A stretch of DNA of 64,000 nucleotides from Planomicrobium sp. Y74 (GCF_003668635.1 NZ_RCWH01000003.1:248001-312000); one strand, 5' to 3'. Numbered from the stretch's first letter, positions 1-9,352 are shown. Numbers and translations are program-made. Notes: generated by a model not told the origin, from the sequence alone.

Positions 1-1
1 G

Positions 2-2281
2 TCCGGCGCTTATGCAAAAGCTTTGGAGCGTTTCCGTAAATTGAGTGCGGAACATCCGGAAGACGGCTATTTCATCTATGAAATCGGCCGTTGCCTATTG
101 GCGCTCGGCGAAGAGGCGGAAGCCATCGACTCCTTTGAGCGGTATATCAAAATGGCGCCGGAATTGCCGTATTCTTATTTGCGCCTGGCCGAAATCCATA
201 TGGCTGCGGAAAACTGGAAAGAAGCATCATCTATTGTCATAAAAGGCTTGGAGCATGCGGACAATAAAGACGTGCTCCATGTTTACAGCGGACATATCGC
301 TGCCGAGCAAGAGCAGTTTGCTGAAGCTGAGAGCGAATATCGTAAAGCGCTCGAACTTGATCCGGAAGATTTGTTTGCCGTGACGTTCATCGCACACGCG
401 CTCGTGAAGCAGGACCGTTTTGACCCTGCCGTTGCATTTTTAAAACAATACACAGCAAAAGGTGACGCCGGTTATTTTATCCGCTCATCGACAATGCTGT
501 GGGAAGAATGGCCGGAATATACGGGGCAGCAGCATGCATTGACTCTTTTGGAGGTTGGTCTTGGAAACAGGGAACTTGAAGACTATATAGATATGGCGCT
601 GCAATACGCGGATTTCGGGGGCAATCCTTTATTCCGAAATCGTGTATTAAATAAGTTCAAGGAATTGCGTGAAACCGAAAGTGAAGTAACTTTACTGTGC
701 GTCGAAGGGCAATTGCATGAACAGGCAGGAAACAATCCGTTTGCACGTAAACTATATGAAGAGGCATTGCAAAAAGAGCCGAGCGCGCAGGCTAACTTCC
801 AAATAGGGTTGATGGAAGCGGAAGCAGGCAGACTGGATGAAGCCATTCCGTATTTAATCCGCAGTGCGGAACTGGATTCTGGAAATTCTGCTGTGCGGGA
901 AGCACTGGTAAAAGTTTATACGGAGAAGGAAGACATCCCGCGTGCTTTTGCGGAGGCTTTGACTTTATTGCAGAACGATCCACTGGAACTCGATTTTAAG
1001 GAATTGTTCGAACTGGCCGTGACAGAGGAATCGGTCAAAGCGATTTCGAAAACACTGGACCAAGTGGCGGAGCAAGTGCCGGAAGAATGGTGGCTTGTCG
1101 GGAAAGCTCATTGCGCGGAAAAAGAAGGGCGCATCAAAGAAGCGGAAGATTTGTTCGAACAGGCAAAAGCGCTAAACGGCGCATTTCCTTCCTATTACCA
1201 GCACGCCGAATTCTGTGTGCGGAGAGGTCAGCTGAAACGCGCTGCGCTTCTGTTGGAAGAGTTGATTGCAGAGCATCCGGAAGACGAACGGCTTTATGGC
1301 GAATATGTGCGGATCTATGCAGAAATGGGCAAAACCCATGACATCAATAAGCGTCTGAAAAAGCATCTTAAAGGCGAGGAACTTGGACTTGCACAAGCAT
1401 ACTGCGCTGATGAACTCGGCCAATGGTTCACTGAAACAGAAGAAGAAGCAGAAATCGAGCACGAGAAAAAAGGCGGCTTTGGCAAGCTGCTTCATACCGG
1501 GCAGCGTTTGCGGGTTTCGACAACAATTTTCATCCTTTACGGTGAAGCGATGAAGCGTGCGCCGAAACACGAAGTGCCCGTTCTGCGGCACGCTGTGTAT
1601 TGTTTATCCCGCGGGATGGCCAAAGAAGCCATCGATGAGCTAGGACCATTCGTCAGACGGACCGGCAATTATGAAGCCGCGAGCCTGCAATTGGAGGCAA
1701 CCATGCAGCTGGCAGTGGACAAACAGTCAGAAAAATTGATCCACAAAGCCATCAAGCTGGCAGAGAAACTGCATAAAGAGCAGCCGAACGATGCGGCTGT
1801 GCTGATGAACTGGGGCCATGGGCTCGTTGTCATCAACGAAACGGAAGATGCCCTGGGGAAATACGATCACGTCATCCGGCTGGAACCGTTTAACGGTGAG
1901 CCATATGTCCGCATGCTTGAAATTCTGTCTGACGAAAGAAAATCCGAGGTGCCGGCGTTGCTTGCACGGATTCCGAAAGAACTCGAAAGCAGCGAATGGA
2001 TTCGGATGGCGCGTGGAATGAGCCATATGAAGATGGGGGAAGCGGTAAAAGGAAAGGAACTTCTGACAGTTTTGACGAACGAAGAACCGGACTTCTCGCC
2101 CGCCTTTTACGAATTGGCGCGCTGCGAAATGATGCTGGGCAATAAAGCTGGAGCTATTGTGGCCTTGCATGAGCTGTTCCATAAGGAAGACGGCATAAAC
2201 TTTGTGATGGCAATCGGCGAAGAACCGTTGTTCGAAGAGATTTATGAAGATATTGATGAATTAGTTGAGGAAATGGTGTAG
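2..2281 (+). CDS. TPR repeat protein, 5' end outside window
   Basis: Large tetratricopeptide-repeat protein, probably a cytoplasmic scaffold; partners unknown. The visible product is built of helical pairs with TPR signatures throughout (for example GRCLLALGEEAEAIDSFERY near the start, and AEAESEYRKALELDPEDLFA about 80 residues on), so at least ten repeats can be seen across about 750 residues. The first possible start is a TTG at position 23, but it falls inside a TPR helix and the frame stays open back to base 2 (Ser-Gly-Ala-Tyr-Ala-Lys-Ala), so the gene is cut by the window edge. A terminator hairpin follows the stop directly. No signal peptide or enzymatic domain is visible. The family call is firm and the function is unknown. 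Confidence 0.9.
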   Translation, partial: SGAYAKALERFRKLSAEHPEDGYFIYEIGRCLLALGEEAEAIDSFERYIKMAPELPYSYLRLAEIHMAAENWKEASSIVIKGLEHADNKDVLHVYSGHIAAEQEQFAEAESEYRKALELDPEDLFAVTFIAHALVKQDRFDPAVAFLKQYTAKGDAGYFIRSSTMLWEEWPEYTGQQHALTLLEVGLGNRELEDYIDMALQYADFGGNPLFRNRVLNKFKELRETESEVTLLCVEGQLHEQAGNNPFARKLYEEALQKEPSAQANFQIGLMEAEAGRLDEAIPYLIRSAELDSGNSAVREALVKVYTEKEDIPRAFAEALTLLQNDPLELDFKELFELAVTEESVKAISKTLDQVAEQVPEEWWLVGKAHCAEKEGRIKEAEDLFEQAKALNGAFPSYYQHAEFCVRRGQLKRAALLLEELIAEHPEDERLYGEYVRIYAEMGKTHDINKRLKKHLKGEELGLAQAYCADELGQWFTETEEEAEIEHEKKGGFGKLLHTGQRLRVSTTIFILYGEAMKRAPKHEVPVLRHAVYCLSRGMAKEAIDELGPFVRRTGNYEAASLQLEATMQLAVDKQSEKLIHKAIKLAEKLHKEQPNDAAVLMNWGHGLVVINETEDALGKYDHVIRLEPFNGEPYVRMLEILSDERKSEVPALLARIPKELESSEWIRMARGMSHMKMGEAVKGKELLTVLTNEEPDFSPAFYELARCEMMLGNKAGAIVALHELFHKEDGINFVMAIGEEPLFEEIYEDIDELVEEMV

Positions 2282-2322
2282 AAAAGGTTTGGCAGGGGCA
2301 TTGCTCTTGCTGAACCTTTTTC
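2282..2322 (+). terminator. Rho-independent terminator of TPR gene
   Basis: AAAAGGTT pairs with AACCTTTT, with a partly paired inner stem (CAGGGGCA with TGCTCTTG) and a T-rich 3' side. It starts one base after the stop codon. Confidence 0.75.
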
Positions 2323-2341
2323 TCTTTGTGATACAATTGAT

Positions 2342-2369
2342 TTAACAAAATTTTCCGTTAAATTATAAT
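2342..2369 (+). promoter_or_regulatory. Putative sigma-A promoter of lipoprotein gene
   Basis: TTAACA and TATAAT lie 16 bp apart, 24 bp upstream of the lipoprotein start. The spacing and -10 box fit the sigma-A consensus; the -35 box matches 5 of 6. Confidence 0.5.
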
Positions 2370-2392
2370 CGTTTTAAGGAGAGTGAACGAAA

Positions 2393-2800
2393 ATGAAGTT
2401 TAAATGGGGGCTTCTTCTTTTGTTTAGTTTAATGCTTTTTTTAACTGCATGTCAGGATACTGCAGATGGGCAAGTAGGGGCAAAGACGTTCAATGTAGTA
2501 AAAGAAGTGACGGAAATTGAAGTACGCTCCTGGCACGGAGAAGTATATATTACAACTATTGATGATAAAGAATTGATTGAAGAACTTGTTCATGATCTGG
2601 AAAATGCAGAAATAAATTCAACGGCAAATGTGGATTGGGCAGGACCGGATTATAAATTGCTGTTTAAAAATGGGGAAGAAGTTCTTTACGAGCTAGGGTA
2701 TGTTGATGAGGAAATGAATTTTGGCGAGGGAGCTACAGGCAGGTATTGGGAGGAATCCGACCAACTGTATAAGGTGGATATTGGATTGCCATTGGATTAG
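2393..2800 (+). CDS. Small lipoprotein of unknown function
   Basis: A 135-residue protein with a lipoprotein signal peptide: Met-Lys-Phe-Lys, a hydrophobic core, and the lipobox Leu-Thr-Ala-Cys ending at Cys20. It should be lipidated and held on the outer face of the membrane. The mature part is acidic with alternating strands and a conserved-looking Trp-His-Gly stretch (RSWHGEVYITT); I do not recognise the family. The start is supported by AAGGAGAG about 8 nt upstream. It appears to be monocistronic, with its own promoter-like sequence and a terminator from the preceding gene before it. Confidence 0.8.
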   Translation: MKFKWGLLLLFSLMLFLTACQDTADGQVGAKTFNVVKEVTEIEVRSWHGEVYITTIDDKELIEELVHDLENAEINSTANVDWAGPDYKLLFKNGEEVLYELGYVDEEMNFGEGATGRYWEESDQLYKVDIGLPLD

Positions 2801-2859
2801 TATTTGACAATCATCATTTATCAGCAACAGCCGATGGAATATTTCATGGAGCGTGTGTA

Positions 2860-2911
2860 CTTCACTTTGTAATGAGTTGATCTGTTGGTCAGCGGATTAG
2901 ATAAAGTGAAG
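2860..2911. other. 9-bp inverted repeat between convergent genes
   Basis: CTTCACTTT (2860-2868) and AAAGTGAAG (2903-2911) are perfect inverted copies with a 34-nt loop between the convergent lipoprotein and membrane-protein genes. A T-run (2921-2927) follows 9 nt later on the + strand, so it may be an inefficient terminator. Confidence 0.35.
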
Positions 2912-2932
2912 AACTACCGCTTTTTTTATTTA

Positions 2933-3496
2933 TTAAATTTTCAAAATCGAAGGAAGCCGACGCAAAAAATACCCGCTGAGCTCGGTCCAAATAAAACTGT
3001 AGAGCAAGCAAAATCCCAGTATCGCCATCAAAAGAAATGTATTTATATCAGATACCGGACCAATAATCGGGAAATCCAGCACAAAAGCTACAAACGATAT
3101 GCCGCCAAAAAGTATGATTCCAGAAAAAAGTACAACAGGCAATCTGGTTTTAACCAGTCGGATGGAAATTCCAATCGCCAGTCCAAGAAGGCCAGTCGTA
3201 AACGGAAAAATGAACAACTCGCTTGGCTGCAGCACGAACAGCAAAGCGATTGAAAGGAAGTATGTGAAAAAGCCGGCAGTGGATGACAGACATGCTGCCA
3301 CAACGACCGGCAAAGTAGCAAACGGGCTTATCAAAAAACCAACGCCTGGAAGAAAGCCGCCTGCTGATTGAAAAATAGCCGCGAGTGCTGCTAAAAGTGC
3401 TGAAAAAACCAACAGCTGGTTACGGCTTTTCTTAATGGCTGCCAAAAAATCTGCAGGAAAAATCGGTTTTTTCCAATAAGCATTAAATTGCTTCAT
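2933..3496 (-). CDS. Integral membrane protein of unknown function
   Basis: A 187-residue, very hydrophobic protein with about six membrane helices and a short basic N-terminal tail. The sequence is rich in Gly, Ala and Phe (SAGGFLPGVGFLISPFATLP), which recalls substrate-binding S-components of ECF transporters or YybS/DUF2232-type proteins, but no diagnostic motif is visible and this is only a resemblance. The start is supported by AGAGGTG 7 nt upstream. It lies downstream of and on the same strand as the ferritin-like gene, with 37 nt between them, so it may be the last gene of that transcription unit. Confidence 0.7.
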   Translation of the reverse strand: MKQFNAYWKKPIFPADFLAAIKKSRNQLLVFSALLAALAAIFQSAGGFLPGVGFLISPFATLPVVVAACLSSTAGFFTYFLSIALLFVLQPSELFIFPFTTGLLGLAIGISIRLVKTRLPVVLFSGIILFGGISFVAFVLDFPIIGPVSDINTFLLMAILGFCLLYSFIWTELSGYFLRRLPSILKI

Positions 3497-3533
3497 CTTT
3501 CACACCTCTTTTTTCTCGTAACTGCTTTAGGCA

Positions 3534-4088
3534 TCAGCCGAAATCCCTGTCATATAATACCGAGACTGCACCGATTTCCAATGTATATTCCTGCAGCATC
3601 ATATGGTTCTTCTGTTTGTCATGAAGAATCGGAAAAACTATATCGACAACTTCCGTAAGGCCAAGGGCCAATCCCAGCTGTTCCGCCATTCCAAAAGCGC
3701 TCATGGCATTCAGATTAAGCAGGTGCAATTGATGGAGCTCTTTCCAGTACCCAGTCGTTCCGCCGAGCATCGACTGCAGGTTATCGAGTGTATCACTCAT
3801 TTTACCCATCAGTTCTCCGGCTTTTTTCCTCACGCTTGAAGGGTCACGGCCGATCACTTTATACAATTCTCCGATTTGGCGTTCATGTTCTTCTGCTTCG
3901 TCAACCATCGCCAGCACAATTGTCTTGATATGGATTTCTCCGATTTTATCTGCCGTCTGCTCTGCCAGCTTTTTGAAAGAAGATTGAATCATGAGCAATT
4001 GGTCGAACCATTTCTCCACTTTATCCAGTTTTTCTTTCCAGCTTTTTTCGTCCAAACCGATAACGATGGGGGTGCCTGCCTTTTCCAT
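3534..4088 (-). CDS. Ferritin-like helical protein, function unproven
   Basis: A 184-residue, almost entirely helical protein. The stretch around residues 60-75 (MVDEAEEHERQIGEL) has Glu and His residues spaced as in ferritin-like four-helix bundles such as the DUF892/YciF group, and another Glu/His-bearing helix lies near residue 117 (KELHQLHLLNLNAM). A di-iron or redox role is therefore possible, but a complete metal site cannot be proved by eye. It has no signal peptide. It begins 13 nt after the dehydrogenase-like gene on the same strand, with AGAGGTGA as ribosome binding site, and is almost certainly co-transcribed with it. Confidence 0.6.
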   Translation of the reverse strand: MEKAGTPIVIGLDEKSWKEKLDKVEKWFDQLLMIQSSFKKLAEQTADKIGEIHIKTIVLAMVDEAEEHERQIGELYKVIGRDPSSVRKKAGELMGKMSDTLDNLQSMLGGTTGYWKELHQLHLLNLNAMSAFGMAEQLGLALGLTEVVDIVFPILHDKQKNHMMLQEYTLEIGAVSVLYDRDFG

Positions 4089-4101
4089 CTTTTCACCTCT
4101 T

Positions 4102-5535
4102 TTATTTTTTTGTCACTTTCCATAGAACACCTGTATGGGCATATGCCATCATATGTCCTGTATCCACTTGGGCAACACCAAAGTCAAGAACGTAAAGGCT
4201 CTTTCCATCAGGGCTGAACTGGCAATCGACCGGCCGTTGAATACCGCCGATGGTGGACTCGGATTTTGGTTCAGGATGCCGGTTATAAAGGAAGGGTTCG
4301 CCTTCTCCTGTTTCCACGTCAACCATCATGACCCGGAAACCGTTGCTCAAATCTTCTTCACGCGGAGAATTGAATGGTGCCATCGTTCCCCATTCGCTGA
4401 TAAATAATTTGCCGCGGTGACCGAATTCATCACTTTTGCAGAAATCCATTTTGGTCATGCAGGAATGAGGTTTTTCAAGATACACGGCTGGCCCTGCCCA
4501 CTCCGGGGGATCTTTTATGAGTTGCTCGGCGGGCTTGCCTTTTTCAGGTAAATGTTTCTCGTGCCAGACAGGCAAGCCTGTTGCGGCAATGTCCGGAAAA
4601 CCGTACCAGTCAGGCACGGTTACTGAACCATGTGGTATTTTCGCATTTTTGATGTGCCAGATCCGATCCGGATCCATGGCAATTGCCCTTTCGCCTTTTT
4701 CTTCCATGTCATTATCTGAAACATAAAGTTCCCCATCTTCACTGAAAGCCATGCCATATGGATTCCGGATTCCCCAGGCAATCAGCTCCGGTTCACTGCC
4801 ATCAGGTTTCGACCGCCACACCCCTGTGGTGCACCAGAGTTCACCTTTGATGACTTCATCTTCTTTTGCAGGCGTACCGAAAGGTTTGTAAGCACCGGTT
4901 TCTGTCAAATACGGATAAGGCATCAAAGGATTGCGGCTGAAAATATTATTGCCGGTAAGCGTTACATCCTGGCCAGGAACATCGTGGGCTTCCGGATTTT
5001 TCGCCAGATCTACGGTGAATCCCTGTGGAAGTGCGACGCCATTTTGTGAAACAGAACCGTGGGCAAAATACATTAGCCCGTCATGCGGACTGAACAGCGG
5101 CCCGCCTGGTTCATGCCAGCCGCCGCTCGGAATCTTGTCATGGAGAACAGTGCGCTCGCCGGTAGCCGTATCGTAGCGGACCACGCGGGCAAAATATCCG
5201 CCTTTTAATGTGACATACAAAAATCCATCACGGTAGGCAAGTCCGCGCGGACCGCCTAAATTTTCTTCTGCAAAGACATCCAGGTTACCATCCTGGCCCA
5301 ACCTGAGAATCCGGGGAATCATAGCTGGACGCGTCGGCCAGGTACTTCCGCCTTCATTGATAAACAAAGTGCCGTCGTCTGCAAAAGTCATACCCGTGGG
5401 AAAAGAAAGCCCAGCAACCACTGCTTCAACTTCATATCCATCAGGCACATAAACCTGATCCGCATCAATCGTTGGCCTTGCCGTCGTCGGCAGCTTCCGG
5501 AGCTTGTCTTTTGTCGTCTGAACACCTATTTTCAT
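4102..5535 (-). CDS. Glucose/sorbosone dehydrogenase-like beta-propeller
   Basis: A 477-residue protein of the PQQ-dependent sugar dehydrogenase / sorbosone dehydrogenase superfamily. Repeated blade motifs are visible: GLSFPTGMTFADDGTLFINE near residue 45, GPRGLAYRDGFLYVT near 95, GIRNPYGMAFSEDGELYVSD near 255, and a C-terminal blade with FSPDGKSLYVLDFG. Family members oxidise sugars with PQQ in the periplasm or outside the cell, but this protein has no signal peptide and PQQ use is unproven in Bacillales, so it may be a propeller with another role. It starts with a good ribosome binding site (GAGGAGGG) and is first in a unit with the ferritin-like gene. Confidence 0.75.
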   Translation of the reverse strand: MKIGVQTTKDKLRKLPTTARPTIDADQVYVPDGYEVEAVVAGLSFPTGMTFADDGTLFINEGGSTWPTRPAMIPRILRLGQDGNLDVFAEENLGGPRGLAYRDGFLYVTLKGGYFARVVRYDTATGERTVLHDKIPSGGWHEPGGPLFSPHDGLMYFAHGSVSQNGVALPQGFTVDLAKNPEAHDVPGQDVTLTGNNIFSRNPLMPYPYLTETGAYKPFGTPAKEDEVIKGELWCTTGVWRSKPDGSEPELIAWGIRNPYGMAFSEDGELYVSDNDMEEKGERAIAMDPDRIWHIKNAKIPHGSVTVPDWYGFPDIAATGLPVWHEKHLPEKGKPAEQLIKDPPEWAGPAVYLEKPHSCMTKMDFCKSDEFGHRGKLFISEWGTMAPFNSPREEDLSNGFRVMMVDVETGEGEPFLYNRHPEPKSESTIGGIQRPVDCQFSPDGKSLYVLDFGVAQVDTGHMMAYAHTGVLWKVTKK

Positions 5536-5752
5536 TGTGCAGCCCTCCTCAATTACGTTGACTATACCACATATTAACTGATTATTCTAAAAATAATAAA
5601 GAAGAGAGTTTCACTGGCATCTATAAAGAACAGGTCAAAAATAAGGGGCATCTTATGGGACAATCGGCTTTTAGACATTGCGAATAAAAAAGGTTATGCT
5701 TAACGCAGTTCACCAATTACTAGGGTGATGGGAGAACGGGAGGATGGTTCAA

Positions 5753-5926
5753 ATGGCATTTTTAGATAAACTGAACGCAATTAAAGATAAGTCGATCGAA
5801 AAAGGCAAAGCGCATTGGGAAGAAAACAAAGATGACTATAAAGAAAAAGCGTCGACATATAAAGATAAAGCCATGGTCATGAAAGATGACGTTGCGAATA
5901 AGATAAAAGAGAAAACGAAGAAATAA
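5753..5926 (+). CDS. Lys/Glu-rich LEA-like small stress protein
   Basis: A 57-residue hydrophilic protein made of Lys, Glu, Asp and Ala with repeated KDK/KEK patterns (DDYKEKASTYKDKAMVMKDD). This resembles group 3 LEA proteins or the YtxH/CsbD-type small stress proteins that form amphipathic helices on drying or salt stress. An ATG at 5744 in the same frame directly abuts the GGGAGG ribosome binding site, so the second ATG at 5753, 9 nt from that site, is the likelier start. It is monocistronic and followed by a strong terminator. Function is inferred from composition only. Confidence 0.75.
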   Translation: MAFLDKLNAIKDKSIEKGKAHWEENKDDYKEKASTYKDKAMVMKDDVANKIKEKTKK

Positions 5927-5952
5927 ACAATGTAAGTTGACGAAGACAGATT

Positions 5953-6003
5953 AAGCCCTAATGAGACCACTTTCTAAAGGTGTTCTCATTAGGGCTTTTT
6001 TAT
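5953..6003 (+). terminator. Strong Rho-independent terminator
   Basis: AAGCCCTAATGAGA pairs perfectly with TCTCATTAGGGCTT around a 17-nt loop, followed by a T-tract. It ends the LEA-like gene. Confidence 0.9.
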
Positions 6004-6146
6004 ATTTAGCCCCAGTATATTGAATCTGTTGAATCCAAAAGTCAAGTTTTATAGATTGAGAAGAAAAGCAATTAACTGGTGTTTATGAGAGTGAAATACC
6101 GGAGATTTTTTGGGGGAGCTATAAAGGAATTTACATGGAATCCGAT

Positions 6147-7448
6147 TCAAGTTTCTTCTTTAGTGATAAGATCAATTCTTTTTTGCTTGGTTATATCTGC
6201 TAAGTCATTAATTTTTTGCTGTAAATAGTCGCGGTCCATTTTCTTCATTTCAGTGCAGTCGAGGCCATCCAGGATATATTTTTGGATTTCCCATAATGAC
6301 TCATGCCTCATGGAGGGTGCACTTTTTGCTGCCCCTTTTAGAGAGTCGGTCATATACGCTAACACCGAAATATCTTCGTTTCCGTATTTGGAAATTTGAT
6401 AGAATGTTTCATATAAAATTGTTTTATAGGAAGAAAAATCATACAGCACCCTTTTATAATCTTTTGAATCTGTCATCACCCAACCATGCGTTTTCAACTT
6501 GCCCATTTCACCAAGCAGCCGGCCAACCCGGAGAAGAATGTCATTCGCAGTATTTGGATCATTTAAAGAAGGAGAAATAGCACGTATTGCCACTTCGATT
6601 AATTTTTGGACTGCATAGCCAAGATCCTGCTCGACAGTCCGTTCATTGCCAATATTATAAAAATCGCTTAAATCATCATTCTCTATTTTATTCTTGTGGA
6701 TATGCATAACAGGTTCATCTTTATAAATATAATCCCCTGTTTTAACGACGACTTCAATTTCAATATCTTTTTTCTCAGCAAATTTAACCAAGCTAACCAG
6801 GTCTATAAATTGAACATATCCCTCAGCATCCGCTGTAACTGTATTTTTTTTGCTGCCGGGTTCCCATTTATCCATAGATACATAATTCTCTTCCTGCAAT
6901 TTCCGGTATTTGAAAATGACGTCTTCGGTATCAGTGGTCAGTTTATTTACCAATGCAGTTACTTGTACATTGGAAGAAACGAAATGGATGTAATAGGCAA
7001 AGGCTCCAACACAAATGAAACCAATAAGGATTCCGATGCTGGGCGTTAGTACTTCATGGCCGAATGTCTTATCCTGCATGAAAAGCAATGACAGGGAGGT
7101 GTAGGCAAATCCGCCAAGAAAAATGCCGAGAATGGTCCGTGTAGTTTGTCCATGCACAAAATTTTCAGGGGCTCGTGGAGAGAATTGTGAGGAATAGGTA
7201 GTCAGAACGACCAGCACAGTAGAAAAGGTGAAAGTTGTCATTGTGAGAATAGCTGCCGCTAAAATACCCATAATATCTTTTCCAAGTTCGACATTTGTCA
7301 GAAGAATCGGGGGGATGTAATCAATGATTTTTCCTATCAGCAGAAGATCCATATAAAAACTTGCAATAGATAAAGTGACAGCTGCCAAGCCAAACATTGT
7401 GGGGATTAACCAAATTTGCTTTCTTAAATAATAAAAACGGGGCCTCAT
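6147..7448 (-). CDS. DUF2254 family membrane protein
   Basis: A 433-residue protein matching the DUF2254 family. There are four N-terminal membrane helices between about residues 10 and 160, with the family stretch LAAAILTMTTFTFSTVLVVL and the following QFSPR, then a soluble region of about 260 residues with YVQFIDLVSLVKFAE, a biotinyl-like strand region, and the AIRAISPSLNDPNTA motif typical of this family. The function is unknown; members are sometimes near stress or ion genes. The start follows GGAGAGGGTG. It has no obvious operon partner, as both neighbours are separated by terminators or opposite orientation. Confidence 0.85.
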   Translation of the reverse strand: MRPRFYYLRKQIWLIPTMFGLAAVTLSIASFYMDLLLIGKIIDYIPPILLTNVELGKDIMGILAAAILTMTTFTFSTVLVVLTTYSSQFSPRAPENFVHGQTTRTILGIFLGGFAYTSLSLLFMQDKTFGHEVLTPSIGILIGFICVGAFAYYIHFVSSNVQVTALVNKLTTDTEDVIFKYRKLQEENYVSMDKWEPGSKKNTVTADAEGYVQFIDLVSLVKFAEKKDIEIEVVVKTGDYIYKDEPVMHIHKNKIENDDLSDFYNIGNERTVEQDLGYAVQKLIEVAIRAISPSLNDPNTANDILLRVGRLLGEMGKLKTHGWVMTDSKDYKRVLYDFSSYKTILYETFYQISKYGNEDISVLAYMTDSLKGAAKSAPSMRHESLWEIQKYILDGLDCTEMKKMDRDYLQQKINDLADITKQKRIDLITKEET

Positions 7449-7556
7449 ATTATCCCACCCTCTCCGCTGATAATTAGCATTTTCTTACCCGATATCTTTT
7501 GTAAGCAAACACTGTATAAAAAATCTGGAAACATACATTTAAATAGAAAAATATAA

Positions 7557-7588
7557 AAAGGCGCAAGGCTTTTTAAGCCTGCGCCTTT
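7557..7588 (-). terminator. Terminator of MFS gene
   Basis: On the minus strand AAAGGCGCAGGCTT pairs with its complement, with one bulged base, around a short A/T loop and is followed by TTTTTATATTTTT. Confidence 0.85.
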
Positions 7589-7618
7589 CATTATCTATGA
7601 GAAATTCCTCTTTTTTTG

Positions 7619-8818
7619 TCATGAAATCGAAGCAGCAGTACTTTCCGCCCGTTCTTTCCGTCCATGTAATACATAATATAGAAGGGTAGCAGCAAGAGCT
7701 GTAAATCCAAGTATGGCATAAAGGGAACTGAAGCCGGTCAACGGAATGATGAAACCGAGAATATAAGGTCCGAAACCGAGTCCCGCGTCCAGAAAGATAA
7801 AGAAAGTCGACGTCGCAAGACCCATCCGGTGAGGCGGGGTCAGTTTGACGGCGATGGCCTGGGTAGTGGATTGCAGATTGCCGAAACCCAAGCCGATCAA
7901 TATGGCAGAGAGTAAAAAGCTAAGGCTGCTGCTGGCTGTGCTCAGAAGCAATAATCCTGCAGCGAGAAAGACAAAAGCAGGATACATGACGAAATTTGCG
8001 CCTCTTATATCCATTAAGCGGCCGGTGAATGGGCGGGATAATAAAACTGCAATCGCATAGACCACGAAAAAGAAGCTGGCTGTTTCCACAAGATCGATTT
8101 CAATCGCGTAAAAATTGATGAACGAAAGAATGCTGGAAAAGCATAGAGCAGATGTCAATGTGATAAGAGCGATCGGCAAAGCTTTCGGCTCCAGGAAATC
8201 AGATAGTTTGAATCCTCTTGCCTGGCCGGTTTTGCTGGAATAATCCACTGGCGGCACTTTTGTAAAAAGGGCGAAAGAAAGACTGACAAGCCCAAATGCA
8301 ACGCACAAGGAGAAAATCATGTCAAAGCTGGTATGCTGGCTCATATAGAGGCCGATAAACGGTCCGATCGCTGTTGCAAGAGTTGAGCTCATACTGAAAT
8401 AACCGATTCCTTCACCTTTTCGTGTCATAGGTATGATCTGAGCCACAATCGTTCCGGCAGCGGTGCTTGCCATTCCGAGCGTCATACCGTGAAGAAAACG
8501 GTTGACCAGTAAAAAGCTAAGATTTAAATTCACAAAATAAAGCAGTGTGGTCAATACAAATAAGATAAGTCCAATGACTAACGTTTTCTTTCGGCCAATG
8601 TTTTCAATCAGCCGGCCGATAATGATCCGGCCAGTCATGGTCCCGATAATGGCAATGCCGGTAACGAGACCAGCTTGGCTGGTTGTCGCACCATATTCTG
8701 CTACAGCATATACGGCAATTGTCACAATCAATAGGAAAAAGACTAAAGTTAAGAAAAAATTGACTGTGGATATAAGGATGAATTCTTTTGTCCAGAGTTT
8801 TGGTCTTGTTTGATTCAC
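7619..8818 (-). CDS. MFS drug/metabolite exporter, 12 TM
   Basis: A 399-residue major facilitator superfamily transporter with twelve hydrophobic segments. The loop 2-3 signature GRLIENIGRKK (about residues 68-78) and the helix 5 region GPFIGLYMSQ, which is the antiporter motif C position of drug exporters, point to a proton-driven exporter of the DHA1 type, resembling B. subtilis YwoG/YfkF-like permeases. The substrate cannot be read from sequence. The start is GTG, chosen because AAGGAGAC lies 8-9 nt upstream. It is monocistronic, with a dedicated terminator. Confidence 0.85.
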   Translation of the reverse strand: MNQTRPKLWTKEFILISTVNFFLTLVFFLLIVTIAVYAVAEYGATTSQAGLVTGIAIIGTMTGRIIIGRLIENIGRKKTLVIGLILFVLTTLLYFVNLNLSFLLVNRFLHGMTLGMASTAAGTIVAQIIPMTRKGEGIGYFSMSSTLATAIGPFIGLYMSQHTSFDMIFSLCVAFGLVSLSFALFTKVPPVDYSSKTGQARGFKLSDFLEPKALPIALITLTSALCFSSILSFINFYAIEIDLVETASFFFVVYAIAVLLSRPFTGRLMDIRGANFVMYPAFVFLAAGLLLLSTASSSLSFLLSAILIGLGFGNLQSTTQAIAVKLTPPHRMGLATSTFFIFLDAGLGFGPYILGFIIPLTGFSSLYAILGFTALAATLLYYVLHGRKERAESTAASIS

Positions 8819-9016
8819 GTGGTGTCTCCTTGTCTGTCAGGGTTTTTTTGAGGAACTTACAGTTCTTCTTCAGAGAATAACTATATCGGAGCATGCTGGG
8901 GAGCACAAGCTTTCGAAAGGCGATGGAAGGAAAATGAAAACAATGTTTAGCTCCACTTCCTGACGTCAATAACAAGGGTACAGATGTTAATTCAGTTCCA
9001 AAAAGGAGTGGGTGCA

Positions 9017-9352
9017 ATGCGAAGTACAGCAGTTGCCTTGTCAGAAGTGGTGGATTTTGCGGATGAGTCGAAACGAAAAGGTTTGGAAGGAACCGTCTAT
9101 CTTCAGCAGAAAGAAACGGCGCAAGGCGGCACATCATTTGGTGATGAAGATGCCAGCGGCGGAAAAGCCGTAGAGAAAATCCGTCTCCTATTGGAAACGA
9201 CGGATAATTCCATGTATTACGAAGACGAGTTTGAGGATATGGATTTCTATAAAGATGCGCTGGTCCAGTTGGAGCGGCTGGAAACTTATTATCCGATTGA
9301 ACGTCTGTCGGAAGATGAAATTAAGAACAAGCTTGGAGAAGAAGAGAAATAA
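9017..9352 (+). CDS. Small acidic protein of unknown function
   Basis: A 111-residue protein without signal peptide or membrane segment. The N-terminal half is mixed, with KGLEGTVYLQQ, and the C-terminal half is very acidic (YYEDEFEDMDFYKDALVQLE) and helical. The frame extends upstream to 8984, but AAAGGAGTG lies 8 nt before the ATG at 9017, which decides the start. It is divergent from the MFS gene and ends in a bidirectional terminator. I do not recognise the family. Confidence 0.7.
   Translation: MRSTAVALSEVVDFADESKRKGLEGTVYLQQKETAQGGTSFGDEDASGGKAVEKIRLLLETTDNSMYYEDEFEDMDFYKDALVQLERLETYYPIERLSEDEIKNKLGEEEK

Noticed and set aside
2885..3253. 122-codon + strand frame
   Set aside because: Antisense to the membrane protein at 2933-3496, which has a proper start and hydrophobic pattern; the frame encodes low-complexity basic sequence.
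8604..9137. 177-codon minus-strand frame
   Set aside because: Overlaps the MFS gene in another frame and runs through its upstream region and the start of the divergent gene; no domain.
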